From: Nemophila menziesii
Lineage: Eukaryota; Streptophyta; Magnoliopsida; Boraginales; Hydrophyllaceae
Reading direction: 5' to 3'
Length of the DNA stretch: 64,000 nt
Assembly: GCA_029959085.1 (NCBI GenBank)
Contig: JARWIR010000018.1
Coordinates: 22,071,001-22,135,000 of the forward strand
The translations under genes and the position numbers were made by a program. Numbering within the stretch: the first letter of the stretch is position 1; every line of letters starts with the position of its first letter. This document shows, piece after piece, positions 11,225-24,370 of the stretch. The notes beneath the pieces are model-generated. The model was given only the letters and a program-made list of their open reading frames with translations, ran no database searches and was not told where the DNA came from.

Positions 11225-14200
11225 TAATGTAACAAATATTGTATAAAAAAATAATTTTTTTAATACATATAAAATCATTTTAACTTTAATAAGAAACTAA
11301 TTGTCAGTTTAAAAGTTTTGATAAGATTTGAAACCCATTTAATAAGGTATTTAGTGCCTTTTTGAAAATGTTTTTTTTCAAAAAAATATTTAAAAGTGTT
11401 TATAGCATTTTAAGAATTTTTTATTCTAAAAAACACTTCTCTTGAAAATATTTAAAATAATTTTCGATTTAATTTTTTTTTATAATTTTTTTAAATTTTA
11501 AACTTTATTTTAAAAATATGTTTTACTCTAAAATAGACCATTCCACCCTTAATCTCGATCCTAGAAAGAATTCAGTTGAAACTCGGTTCTTTTCAAACTG
11601 ACAACGTGGCTGAATTTTCTTTTTTTTTCTAAAATCTTGTAGACTCTGAATTAAGACAATATTTGACAAAAAGAAAAAAAAAACTTGCGTCCATTTTGTA
11701 GTAGAAGAGGAAAAAGGCGTCATTTTTCCACACGGCACTGTGCCATGTACTTCCCTACCCTCTTCTCCATCTAGTTGACTTTCCTTCCTTTGTCTCACAC
11801 TGTACTTCCCAACTATAACATTCCCAACCATAACATTGTACTTCCCAACCATCATTTATAAAAGAAAACCATTTCCTTTTTATTATAGAATTCCTAGTAA
11901 CGATCCAATTTTATATTATTTTATCAATTGCATTTACTTCTAGATAACAATTATAAAAAGAAAAATAATCAACTAACTAAATAATGTGTAGAACATATAT
12001 CATATTCTTTTTTCACGGTAATGAACAAAAACATTGATGGATAAAATTACATTTATATAATTTTTTTAATTACTCTATTATTTATTATTTAACCACCATA
12101 TCACCCCACCAACATCACAAGTATACATGTCGTTTGCAAGTAATAGTAAGTATAATTTTATCGTTCACCATAGAAACTATGAGAAAAATTACGATTGTGG
12201 TTTATAAAATAAGAAGAGTTTAGTTGCAATTAACAAAAATGCAATAAAAGTAAACTAATTATAATTAACTAAAATACAAACAACGAAGTGAATACGAGAT
12301 GAAAAGTATAACTCGACTTTTGTTAGTAATCTCATATAGTGATGATTCGATGATTCTAGTATAAGCGCAAATTGGTAAGTTCACATTAACCAGGATTCAA
12401 ACTTCTTCCTAACTCTCTTCGATGTAGCTTAGGAAGCTACCTAATACTTCTAGAGACGAACTCCGAACGAATGTTCGGTGCTTAAGGTGATTACCCTATA
12501 CGATTATCTAGCTAGTCAAGCCCGTCAGGGACACTCACACACACCGTATACGGTATATAAATTCTTTCTCTGTTCTCGACCCTCTTATAGATATAATCAA
12601 GAACACTAATTTGCCTAACATTTGATTGGAATAAAGGAAAACTAATAAAATAAATTCATACACAACATAAATTCATTACCCAGTTCAATGAAAATGTAAA
12701 CCATCCCAAAAACATTAAAACCAATCAATAATCAACTACGGTTCATTGATAAAAGCAAAACTCAAACTACTAAATGTTTAGCTTATATGAGATAATAAAA
12801 ACCAAAGAATAAAAGTATCATAATCATGTTTAAAACAAGAAAAGGATACAAATTACAATAATGGTGGAATGATTTTGTGAATGAATAGTGGAGTAGGGGG
12901 CTAACTTCTTCTCTAAGCGTTTTCCTCTTCTCTCTAGCATTCTCTCCTCCCCATATTATGTAAATCTTGTCTCTAAATGATAATTATTGATATATGAAGT
13001 CCAAAAACAATTTTGGAGTTATAGGTCCCTTTTAAATGGCTCAAGTCAACGTAAAAACATTTTAAAAGAGTGGATTGGTTTGAGTCACGACATTTGCAAA
13101 CTCAATAACTCTTTCATCTTAAATCCGAATCATAAATCGTCACCTCTTACGTAAGCCTAACTTTATTTCCTACCACGAAACCAAAAGGCCTGCTTAGAAT
13201 CTTATTCAATTGCGCGTGGTGACTCCCTCGATTTCTAAGCTTTGCCATTAAACGCTCTAGACTTTTTTTTGTCCTTTAACACCATGACTTTGGTTTGATC
13301 TTGATTTATCAATTTCTTATACTCGCCACTAGGTCTCGTATCATACAAGTTTCAAAGATTTTCACACTTAACACACGATTAATGCACAAAAAACTCTAAA
13401 CGTAATAATCATCTGAAACTAGATAAGAAATAAAAATATGCCAAATAATAGGAAATAATCTCACAAATAATTCCAAATGACCCCTAAGAATATATTTTGT
13501 GACACAAAACAAGACATCACCGCCCCTTTAGGACTTACATTGTTGGATGTGTATGTGAATAATATGAGTTGGCTTAAGTATTTTGGGAAGACAATGCTTT
13601 AAATAATTTTAATTGATTTAAATGATTAAAAAAATAAGTTAATATCTTGGAGAAAATGAACAGATTCTATCTGAAAAAGTATCTAGGCACGAGTTTAATT
13701 TCAAGGGATAAGAAAGACTTTATTTTTATAAAAAGAGGGAAACACTTACAAAATCATCAAACAAGCTAAAGTAGAGGACAAATGGGGTATTTACTCATAT
13801 CAATAATATGATGGACTAAGAGAGCCACGACCTCTACAAGAGAACTAAGGGGTTTTTTTTTTTTTTTTTTTTTGTTCGAATTTAGGGGTTGCAAAAGTAG
13901 TAATAACACAAAAGAACGATTTTCAAGAAACAATATAGGAGCAAATAGTTGATGAACAAATTCAACAATTTGATATAATAGCATTGTTGAGATAACTAAA
14001 ACTAATTACTTTTGTTGAAACAATATAGGAGCAAATAGTCGATGAACAAATTCATAGTTCTGATTAAAAACAAGCTTATCATCCACAATCTACCCCCTTG
14101 GGATAAATACCATAAAAAAACTCAAGCTCAAAGTAATGAATTTGGATAATATGGTGAACAAATGTGGTTTACAAGAAAAGTTATATTATAATGACCAAAT

Positions 14201-15150
14201 AATGTTATTCTAATGACCAAATGTGGTTTCAGAATCATCCTAATCACTTGACTCTTCTTTCTTTCTACTATGTTGTTTTTCATTCAATGATTTTTGTGGT
14301 CTTTCATCTACTAATAGCTGTGACCTTCAAGAAAAAATAAGTAAGCACTGAAGCAAATTATACCAATGGTAAACAAACTTTACAACTCTATATTATTGGT
14401 CTAATTCTACTATTGGTCCCTTTTTTATACAAGATAGCTAATTATACCCCGTTTACACCTCCACATGGGTAAAAATGCTATTTCCGATATTACACGAGAC
14501 TAATGGATCAATTTTATAAACACACCCAAACTAAGTTGAACTTAGATGATTGATACTAATATACAACAAATAAATTATGTTAAAAAGAAAATCATCAAAT
14601 TAGTTACCTGATTGAGAGGAATAGAATATAACTATAACTGTGACCTTCAATAAAAAATACAATGCTGAAGGAAATTGATGAAAATAATAAAGTAATGGGA
14701 AGCAAAAGTTAATGTGAAAGTATATCCAACACTGCCTTTGCTTAAACTAGGAGCAGTTATGACTATTGCATCGTTAATCCCCAAAACATGCCACCCAACT
14801 ACACCAAAAATAGAGAAATCACTCATCAATTCAAATTTGAATAGATAATAGCTATGAATTCAGAGTAGAGCTAACAAATTATATCTAAATTGTATTTAAA
14901 GATACAAGCTTATTGGAATTTGGTTCTAATAAAGCTTGTGAAACTAATAGCTATGAATCGATTAAAGCTAACAGATTATATTTAATCATAAATTTAAGAT
15001 AGAAAACTTACAATTCTGTGTGCTTGTATGTATGTATTGTTGATGTTGATGCCTGCATCATAAATTACCAATCAAAACATGGACTTGTTTTTATATTCAC
15101 AAATATATGTATGTAGGCAAAGTGAGAGACCAATACATGAACAGAGTGAT
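11225..15150. other. Gene-poor intergenic DNA
   Basis: No supportable gene. It holds a degenerate MITE-like stretch (about 11340-11480), a T run (13851-13872), and a direct repeat of about 40 bp (13923-13963 and 14015-14055). A block at 14500-15150 is repeated upstream of the second F-box gene. The piece at 12200-13500 has the look of old non-coding repeat sequence, but I cannot assign a family. Confidence 0.5.
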
Positions 15151-15502
15151 AATTGATCTTAGTAAAACGAGAAGATGAGAAGAAGAAGATAAATCCTAAC
15201 CGCCATGGTCATGGCGAGTGGTATTGGTAGCTAGTTTCTCTCTCTAAAAGGTTAGAGTGAGAAGTTTAAAGGAAAACGATAGTTTGTAATTGACGATCGG
15301 TAGTGGTGTGAAGGTAGTGGCGTGGCGTGGCGTGGCTGGTGGTGGTGCGGCAGGGCTGATGGTCATTATTTTGAAAAATAATTTATGTTTGATTTGAAAA
15401 TAGTTCAAAGTATTAAAAAGAAAACGCTGGACAAAATATTAAAAAGGAAAATTAAAAATTTTGAATTATATGGGGGTAAAAGTGTCTTTACACATTAACT
15501 GA

Positions 15503-15548
15503 GGATTCATTCACAAAAGATTGACCGACCTCTCTATAACTATAAATA
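15503..15548 (+). promoter_or_regulatory. F-box gene 1 core promoter
   Basis: TATAAATA at 15541 lies 60 bp before the first-exon ATG. A block starting GAGGATTCATTCACAAAAGA, followed by GACCGACC, sits just upstream. The same block and spacing recur before F-box genes 2, 3 and 5, which supports a shared promoter inherited by duplication. Confidence 0.65.
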
Positions 15549-15600
15549 TGTCTTAAATTTTAAGGTTTTGTCGGTTAACAACAATTCTGGTTCCAGAATA

Positions 15601-17206
15601 ATGGAGTTCAGAAAAAGGAGTTGTCGATCGATTTTGGTAATTAATTAGATGCTTTTCTTAACATAATTTGTTTGTTGTTTGTTAGTATAGGTTTTGTATA
15701 AACTTAGTTTAGAATTATCAATATCTCATGATGAAATTTTTAGCCTTTGATTTTGTTTGCTCATATGTTAGTTTAATTATTCTGCACTTTCGTTTTTTAT
15801 CTTAGAGTTGTATTTTGTTTCAGAAAACATGTTAGAATTAAAATCTAAATGCTTGATATTGATATAAATTACAAAAATTGATTAAAATTATTTTAAGGTG
15901 TGTTTAGATTTAGGAGGGATTTTATAACAAAAGAGAATTATAGCACCGCAATATATTTTTTCCCCTGGGGTCAAATAATTTTGGGAGTAGACTCAATTTT
16001 TTTTTTATATTAAAAAAAGAGGAAGCTACTTTTTTTTTCTATGGACACCCCTCAACTATAAAAAATTAAGTTTTATACTTACAAGAATCCCTTCCCCTTG
16101 CCTTGGCACCAATGAGTTGATACTGTTTGTTTGTATAACAGATGTCAGATGGAGGATCTTTAATGAAGATGCCTGATGAATTAACTGCTAATATTTTTAG
16201 CCGTTTGGAAGTAAAAAGTGTATTAAGATGCAGATGTGTTTGTAAGTCATGGAAATCTTTTACTATGTTAAAGTTTTTCATTGAGAAGCATCAGAAGAGT
16301 TGGTTTAAATGCCCTGAAATTGTTTACCAATATGACCATTATTATAGATCAAATGGTAAAACTTATGTTTACCAAATGTCCTGCAATGGCTTAGTGCTGG
16401 AGATAAAGGAAATGACACGCAAGTATCGCATTAGAAACCCAGCCACTAAACAAGTTCTTAAATTGAAGGAGGATAAATCAGTAAAATCCAGAAGGATCGA
16501 AGCCATTTTGGGCTTTGATTCATCAACGAGTACCTATAAGATGATTAGTTTTTGCAAGAAAAAAGGAAGTAGTGATATAGATGTTATTATGTTAACACTT
16601 GGAAGTGATGATTTGAGTTATCAATTGCTTGATATTAATCTATTGCGTTCTTATAAAAGTAATCTAATCATCAAAAGCCACAATAATGTTTGTTACACTT
16701 TTAGTTATTGTTTTGAAGATTTAAATAAATCAGATTTAATAAGATTTACTATGGATGGGAAGAGCTCAATGAAGATCAAGCTCCCTCAGGGTTTTCTAGC
16801 GGAATTTGGTGCAAGAGGAATATCTGCAGTTAGTCTGTCTAATAAGTTCAAGATGTTTATTGTAGATGATGATAAGCTGTCAATTGGGTTTATTTTCGAA
16901 GAAGAGCTCCATGTTTGGGTGTTTAAGGATTACAATAAACACATCTGGTCTCAGAAAATCATTATCTCTCTGGATTTTCTCAAGGATTATCCCAATGTAC
17001 TTGGTTTTGATTTGTGTACCTCACCAAATATTGATAGACTGCATGTTATAGTAAGGAGAGATTTTCTGGAATATGATGTTGAATCCAAAAAGTATAAATA
17101 TTTATCCAAGGCACGTCCAGGCAGAGCCAGATGGTACCATCTAAATCCTTGTCTGACATCACTCAAAGGAATGCGTCCCGAAAGCCACAACTATGATGAT
17201 TATTAA
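15601..17206 (+). CDS. F-box protein with FBA domain, copy 1
   Basis: Probable substrate receptor of an SCF ubiquitin ligase: the F-box binds the SKP1 adaptor and the C-terminal FBA region chooses the target. Exon 1 is 15601-15636 and encodes MEFRKRSCRSIL. It is followed by a 505-bp GT-AG intron and exon 2 at 16142-17206. The reading frame continues across the junction, giving 366 residues. The F-box is near residues 21-60 (MPDELTANIFSRLEVKSVLRC). The FBA signature includes YRIRNPATKQVLKL, ILGFDSST and LHVWVFKDYNKHIW. The first exon is missed if only the long frame is read; ATG at 16142 is then the apparent start. Tandem copies follow at 18.7 and 22.3 kb. Confidence 0.85.
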
Positions 17207-18520
17207 TGATTTCTTGTTTTTGTTCACAAAATTCAACTTATTTATCATTAAGACCCTAGAGTCTATTTTATTTATTTATTTTTGTATCTTTCTCACCATA
17301 TTATCACAAATCAATACTTTGAGCATATTGGTCCCTCTCTTATAACTTATTAATTGAATCTATCAACTTTATTTATTGTATTTTCAAATCACTCACCAAT
17401 TATTACATATTGGTGGGTTGTGAGTCCAATTATCAAACAACAAACTTGTAGGGTGGTGTGTTTGGCAATCCAGCACCTTTATTATTACTCCGAGTAAAGA
17501 TGAAATGAAATTTATGTTCCTGTTTTTAGCAATACTACAAATGTCATTAAACAAAATCAGAATATCTTATCAAGAGGCGTAATTTATTAGAGAAAATAAA
17601 AGGTTTCTTCGAAAATAAGAAGTGGTCAATCAAAGAGATTAATGGAAATACAAAGGAACTCATTTCAAAATTATTTTGCCCGTTTAACGATTTGAACCTG
17701 TAATGATGAAGAATTTTTAGATTTAGCTAAGTTCAAATACTGATCAACAACACTCATCTAAATAACCTTGTGGGAGCTTGATATTAATGGTATACACTTT
17801 TTACTTCTAACCGGCTCAAAATATCAACAATTACTTCATCATCATTTCAGTTCAACCACCCTCCATATTTGACATCTTTTAAACAAAATACAACTCTAAT
17901 ATTAAAAACCAAGACATATGAAATTGCAGCTTGAGATAGTGACACAATTCTAAACTAAGTTCATAATAACAAACTTAGATGATTGATACTACTACTATAC
18001 AACAAAGCTTGTAAACTTAATAACTGTGAATTCGATTAGAGCTAACAAATTATATCAAAATTGAATTTGATGATAGAAAATTATTGGAATTCCTATCTGA
18101 ATCAATTAAAGCTTACAAATTATATTTAAACTGAAATTTAAGATAGAAGCTTACATATTTCGCTGTGGCTTGATCTTACTAAATTGAGAGAAGATGGAAC
18201 AGCGTGAAGAAAAGAAGATAAACCCTAACCGCCATGGCTATGTCGACTGGTACTTTAGTTACTTTCTCTCTCTAAAAGGTTCGAGTGCAAAGTTTTAAAA
18301 GACAACGGTAGGTTGTAGCTGACGGTTGGTGGTGGTGTGACGGTGGTGGTAAGGCAGGGGTGGTGGTTATTGATTTTGTATTTTTTTAAAACTAAAACGA
18401 CCAATACTTCAGGTTTGATTTGAAATTAGGTAAGAATTACAAAAAAGAAACGTTGGATAAAATATTAAAAAGGAAAAATAGACAATTCAAACGTAATTAT
18501 TTAGAATTATATGGGGTAAA
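17207..18520. other. Spacer between F-box copies 1 and 2
   Basis: No gene. The distal part (about 17930-18380) is a diverged copy of 14500-15360, including the 'cctaaccgccatgg' block at 18223. It was therefore duplicated with the gene. Confidence 0.6.
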
Positions 18521-18595
18521 AGTGTCTTTACACATTAGTTGAGGATCCATCCACAAAAGATGGACCGACCCGACTGACCGACCTAGATCAGGTTC

Positions 18596-18606
18596 TCTAT
18601 AGATAA
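18596..18606 (+). promoter_or_regulatory. F-box gene 2 promoter with altered TATA box
   Basis: The position of the TATA box in the other copies is CTATAGATAAT here. The upstream block GAGGATCCATCCACAAAAGA and GACCGACCCGACTG is kept (18541-18575). A weaker core promoter would be the simplest consequence. Confidence 0.5.
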
Positions 18607-18663
18607 TGTCTTAAATTTTAAGGTTTTGTCAATTAGGTTAACTTCTTGTCTGATTCCAGAAGA

Positions 18664-20215
18664 ATGGAGATGCGAAAAAGGAGTTGTGGATCGATTCAGG
18701 TAAACAATTTATATGCTCTTCTTCTTTACAAATTTTGTTTGTTGTATTTTAGTATATGTTAATTTTTAGCATTGTCATTATCTCAAGATGCAATTTTTAG
18801 CAATTAATTTTGTTTGCTAATATGTTAGTTTAATTATTCTACACTTTCGATTTTTAATATTAGAGTTGTATTTTGTTTTAACAAACATGTTAGAATCAAA
18901 ATTTAAATGCTTGTTACTGATATAAATTAAAAAATTGATTAAAATTATGTGTAAATTAGGAGGAATTTCATAACAAAAGAAAAATATAGCACTGCGATAT
19001 TGTTTATAAGTTAAAAAAAAAAGTAAAAGGAGGTTACTTTTTTTTTATTTTCTATGAACCACCCCCTTAACTATAAATAATTTTGTTTTATACTTAGAAG
19101 AACCTGCCCATTGCCTTGGCACTAATGAGTTGATACTGTTTGTTTAACAGATGTCAAATAGTGTATCTATAATGATGATGCCTGAAGAACTAATTGTTGA
19201 TATTTTGAGCCGATTAGAAGTAAAAAGTGTATTAAAATGCAGATGTGTGTGTAAGTCATGGAATATGATTACTCAGCTAAAGTTGTTCATTAAGAAGCAT
19301 GAGAAGAGGAGGCTGAAGAATAATTGCCCTGAAATCGTTTGCATACATGACGATTTATATAGTTCAAATGGTGAAGAATATGTTTACAGAGATCGCTTGA
19401 ATGGCTTAGTGTTGGAGGTAAGAACACCTCATGGTAAGAAGTATCGTATAAGAAACCCGGCCACTAAACAAGTGCTTAAATTGAAGGAAGATAAATCATT
19501 ATTTTCCAGAAGAGTTACAGCTTTTCTTGGTTTTGATTCATCAACTGGTAATTATAAGATTATTAGTTTTTGTAGAAAAAAAGGAATTGCTGATTTTGGT
19601 GTTATTATGTCAACTCTTGGAAATGATCATTTGAGTTATGAATCGCTTGATATTACTTTATTGTCTTTTGGAAGTAAGCCATTCCTTGTACACCACAATG
19701 ATGTTTGTTATGCTTTGAGTTTTTGCTATACGGAAATTGAGAAATCAGATATAATACGATTTACCATGGATGGGAAAAGTTCCATGAACATAAAGCTTCC
19801 TTTGGATTTTCGAAAGGAATCTGTTCCAGGTAATGGATCTATATCGGAACTGTTAAGGCAATTAAAGATGTTTATTATAGATGATGATAATAAGCTATCA
19901 ATTGGCTTCTCCTACGTAAAAGAGCTCCATGTTTGGGTTTTGGAGGATTACAATAAACACCTCTGGTCTCACAAAATCATTGTTCATATGGATTTTTTTA
20001 TGGATTATCCAGTTCCGTGGTTTTATGTTGTTCATACCTCACCAAATCTGGATAGATTGCGTATTATTATCGGTACAGTTTTTGTGGAACTTGATGTTCA
20101 ATCCAAAAAGTGTACATATTTGGTCAAGCCACTTACAAATAATATTGCATACTACCCTCTAACTCCTAGTCTTATATCACTCAAAGGAATGTGTCACCAA
20201 ACCACAACTGATTAG
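18664..20215 (+). CDS. F-box protein with FBA domain, copy 2
   Basis: Same role and layout as copy 1. Exon 1 at 18664-18699 encodes MEMRKRSCGSIQ, the intron is 451 bp, and exon 2 is 19151-20215; the total is 366 residues with no stop. The F-box is MPEELIVDILSRLEVKSVLKC. The FBA region keeps YRIRNPATKQVLKL, FLGFDSSTGNYKII and LHVWVLEDYNKHLWSHK. Differences from copies 1, 3 and 5 are spread along the FBA region, as expected for fast-evolving substrate receptors. The TATA box is degenerate, so expression may differ from its neighbours. Confidence 0.85.
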
Positions 20216-21960
20216 TGCTTTTCATGTTTTTTTCACAAAATATCAAAATACTTTTATTTATTCAGTATTTTTTTTTTGTTCCAAACGCTTATATTTATTC
20301 AGTATTTCAGATATAAACCATACAGTCTATTTTTTTTCAATTAATTTTATTTTATGGTTGATTTTAACATTATTATTGTCACTAGTATATATATTTACTT
20401 TTGTTTTAAACGACATTTCTTCACCATATTATCACAAATCATTACTTTGAGCTAGAGAATTACATCTTTCCTCGGCCCCTTTCCTCACCCTTGATTGTGG
20501 CGATATTATAATGAGGTTTGGATTAGCTCGTGACTTTGTTCTGGAAGAATTTTCTCTAGGCGTTGCGGCAGAAATTCAGATTAAGGCAGCTTTTCTTTTT
20601 CTATATTTTTAGCTTTTGTTTCCTTATCTCCAATTACCATGCTAATCTCTTTCTATATCTTGTAGTCTTTGACTTGGACTCTAATTAATCTCTATAATTA
20701 TCTTTAAAGCTTCATACTAAATAAACAATGGGTAATTAGAGATAAATGCCTCCTTAATGATGCCTTTAATTTTTTAAAGCCTTTAATTTTTTTATTTAGA
20801 GATAAATGCCTAATAGAACAATTATTTATAGAAAACATCCCCTTTATATTTTTTATACCTATACTATCCTTATTATTTAATATATTATTTATTTTTAAAT
20901 CTTAAACAAATAATAGGGTATTTCCACCACCACCACCACAACCATCACCACCTCCACCATCACAACCACCACCACCACCACTACAGCCACCACAACCATC
21001 ACCACCTCCACCTCCACCACCACAACCACCACCACCACCACCTACTAATAATTTCATCACACGCGCGCGTCTGTGAATTTTTTTTAAAATCGCCATAACT
21101 AATTCAAAAAAAAATCAGAAAAATCGAAAAAATCATATTTGGATAAATCAAATTAATATTTACGTCTATGATTTTTTTCGGAATTTTCTGAATTTTTTGG
21201 TTTTTTGGTTTTTTTTTTAATTTTTTAATTCGCAGAACATGGAACATAGATTTATGCATAATTAATATTGTTTGTTAAAGTTAATGTAAATATATTTGTA
21301 CTAGATATTATGATATGATTAGATTAGATATGATGTAATCTATGACTGCACTACCACCATTGAGCAATGGCACGAGGTGTAAAAGCTATGAAACAATTGA
21401 AAATCCAAGGAGATTTGCAAAATAAAGAATGATAAAATTTTGATTTTTGCATGCACCAATTGCATCTAAATAGTAAATACACAGAACAAATGTAAAATCA
21501 TTAGTTAACAATCCTCAATAACATTACTTAGTCTGATGATCTTACATTTCCACAACAAATTGAATAGAAGATAACATACGATGATCACAGCTCAATATTA
21601 CCGCCATAAAAGAGGGGAACTTGACTTTATCAGGGACAAAACCATGTACAACCCTCTTCTCAGCTCTGCTCAAACAGTAAGGTTGAAGAAACGTGTATGG
21701 AAGTATTATATTTGTAGGATTAAAATTAGAGGCCAGAATAATTAAGCAATCAATAAAGCAGAAATATAGGTTATAATAGAAATGTGTGATTTCATTAAGT
21801 AACTCAGCTCAAATTCATGTTTTCCCCCATATATCTTGCAAAAATTATCTAGTGGATATATATATGAATGGCCTTTGTAAACAAGTATGCTCTGTATCTT
21901 GCAAGATTTTCACAGAATCTGTATAGTCCAATCATAGGCTTGCGAGTAGTTGGGACAAAC
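20216..21960. other. Spacer between F-box copies 2 and 3, with repeat
   Basis: Holds the second copy of the CCA-microsatellite repeat (about 20815-21240) and no gene. A stretch at 20500-20600 has a weak resemblance to LINE RNase H coding sequence, but it is too short to call. Confidence 0.5.
20923..21048. repeat. CCA microsatellite, second copy
   Basis: CCA/CCACAA triplets. The left flank (from about 20815) and the right flank (ACGCGCGCGTC followed by the hairpin arm) match the copy at 1500-1900. Confidence 0.85.
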
Positions 21961-22224
21961 AATCCCTAACAAACAATAGGTGTGACGGTCAGTGGTGGTG
22001 TGACGGCCGATGGTGGTGTGATGGTAGTTTGAACGGTGGTGGTGACTGGTGAGGCAGGGCTTAATGGTTTTTATATTTAAAAATTATTGATTTTTTTGAA
22101 AATATGTGAAAGATTGAAAAGAGTAAACGTAAACGTTGGATAAAATTAAAGAGGAAAAAAAGGCAATTCAGACGTAATCTTTTAAAATTATTTATGGGGT
22201 AAAAGTGTCTTTTACATTAGTTGA

Positions 22225-22287
22225 GGATCCATTCACAAAAGATGGACCGACTCGACTGAGAGACCCATATCGGTTACTCTATAAATA
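22225..22287 (+). promoter_or_regulatory. F-box gene 3 core promoter
   Basis: TATAAATA at 22280-22287, 63 bp before the first-exon ATG, preceded by the shared GAGGATCCATTCACAAAAGA block. Confidence 0.65.
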
Positions 22288-22349
22288 TGTCTTAAATTTT
22301 AAGGTTGTCAGTCAATTAGGTTAGCAGCAAAATTCGTGGTTCCTGGAGA

Positions 22350-23891
22350 ATGGAGTTGCGTAAAAGAAAAAGGAGTTGTCAATCGATTCTGGTAATTAAT
22401 TAGATGTTTATCTTAACCTATAATTTATTTGTTGTATATTAGTATCAATCATCTAGGTTTATTATTAATTTAGTTTAGAATTGTCAATATCTCAAGATGC
22501 AATTTTTAGCACTTAATATTATTTGCTCAGATATATGTTAGTTTAATTAATTTATACTTTAGTTTTTAATATTAGAGTTCTATTTTGTTTTAGAATACAT
22601 ATCAGAATCAAAATTGCTTAAAATCATTTAAGGTGTGTTTAGATTTAAGAGGGATTTCATAACAAAAGAAAAATATATCACTGCACTATTGATTTGAGTT
22701 TGATTCGTGAATCCGGGGGTCAAATAATTTGGGGAGTAAACTAAAAAAGATTTTTTTTTTCTTATATAGTTAAAATAGTTCCCTGGTTATTGATATTGTA
22801 AGAAGAGCTTGGCACTAATATGATGATACTGTTTGTTTTTTTAACAGAGGTCAAATGGAAGATCTTTAATGACGATGCCTGAAGAAGTAATTGTTAAAAT
22901 TTTGAGCATGTTGGAAGCAAAAAGTGTATTAAGATGCAGATGTGTTTGCAAGTCATGGAATATTATTACTCAGGAAAAATTCTTCATTGAAAAGCATGAG
23001 AAGAATAAATGCTCTAAAGTTGTTATCCAGTATTATGGGCAAGGACATATATTTGATGGTGAACTATTTCGTTTCATTAATTGCTGCAATGGCTTTGTGC
23101 TAGAGCAAAGTCGACATACAGTTTGCATAAGAAACCCGGTTACTAAAAAAGTGCTTCAATTGGATGAGGACAAATCAGTAATTTCCACCAGGTATAGAGC
23201 CATTCTTGGTTTTGATTCATCAACTGGTAATTATAAGATGATTAGTTTTTGCTTGAATAGAGGAATAAGTGGTAAGTATTTTAGTGTTATTATGGTAACT
23301 ATTGGAAGTGATGATCAGCAATCCCTTGATATTACCCTATCCGCTGAGCATCTAAATGATCTAGTCTTCAGAAGCCACAATGATGTTTGTTATGCTTTGA
23401 GTATGTGCTTTAAGGATTTTGAGAAATCAGATTTAATAAGATTTACTATGGATGGGAAGACCTCCATGAACATTGCACTCCCTCTAGATTTTCAAAGGGA
23501 ATCTCTTCCAGGAGATCTTACTGGAATGTATTTGACTAGTGCTTTCCAGATGTTTATGGTAAATGATGACAAGCTTGCAATTGGGTTTATATACAAAAAA
23601 GAAGATTTCCATGTTTGGGTGTTGAAGGATAACAATAAACATATTTGGTCTCAAAAAATCATTATTCCACTGGATTTTTACAAGGATTTTCCTCACCCGT
23701 TTAGGTTTATGATGCATACCTCACCAAATATGGATCAACTGCGTGGATTTATCTATACGGATTATCTGGAATATGATGTTCACTCCAAAAAGTATAAATG
23801 TTTATTACCCAAGAGAATTCTAGGCCAAGTTGGATGGTACCATCTAAATCCTTGTCTCAGATCCCTCAAAGGAATGCGTTTTGAAGGCTAA
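22350..23891 (+). CDS. F-box protein with FBA domain, copy 3
   Basis: SCF-type F-box receptor. Exon 1 at 22350-22391 encodes MELRKRKRSCQSIL, two codons longer than in copies 1 and 2. Exon 2 runs from 22848, after TTTTTTAACAG, to 23891, giving 361 residues. The F-box is MPEEVIVKILSMLEAKSVLRC. The FBA region shows VCIRNPVTKKVLQL, ILGFDSSTGNYKM and FHVWVLKDNNKHIWSQK. Its nearest relative in the window is copy 5 at 50.4 kb. The similarity extends through the promoter, the intron and about 480 bp of 3' flank, so the two are a recent segmental duplication. Confidence 0.87.
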
Positions 23892-24370
23892 AACTAATTA
23901 TTGCCAGTGGTGGACTTAAAAGCCAACAAAAAGTGGCTTAAGCCCACCTAAAAACAAAAACATACACTTTATTTAATATAACTATAAATTTATCCAAAAT
24001 TAAAATATAAAAATGTTCTCCTTCTATCTTAAACCCCCTTATAAGCTCCCTTGTTCGCATCCTAAATCCGTATTGCCTTTTTTTTATTTATCATTGATTA
24101 TATTCAGAAATAACCAATAACACTCTAGACTCTATATTGTATTTATCTAATTTTATTTGTTTACCATACTCCTCTTTCAGAGATCTTAAATAGGTCCCGA
24201 CTTTTATTACATAATCATATCTATCCACTATTTTTTGTGTTTAGCCTTCAAATCACTAGTAAAAAATTAGTTTCTACCGGCTTCCCTACTAAATCAACTT
24301 AAACTTGTTAGAATCAAGGCAAGTCTTCTACCACCTCCAACTTATTCTTTTAAGAAACTATTCCCCTAGC
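23892..24370. repeat. 3' flank of F-box copy 3, duplicated at 51919-52400
   Basis: Both flanks start with 'attattgccagtgg' and 'aagtggcttaagcccacc' and stay alignable to about 'cttctaccacctccaac'. This marks the downstream extent of the duplicated block. Confidence 0.75.

Noticed and set aside
20500..20600. Possible LINE RNase H piece (frame with VAAEIQIKAAF)
   Set aside because: Too short and no catalytic context; chance similarity cannot be excluded.
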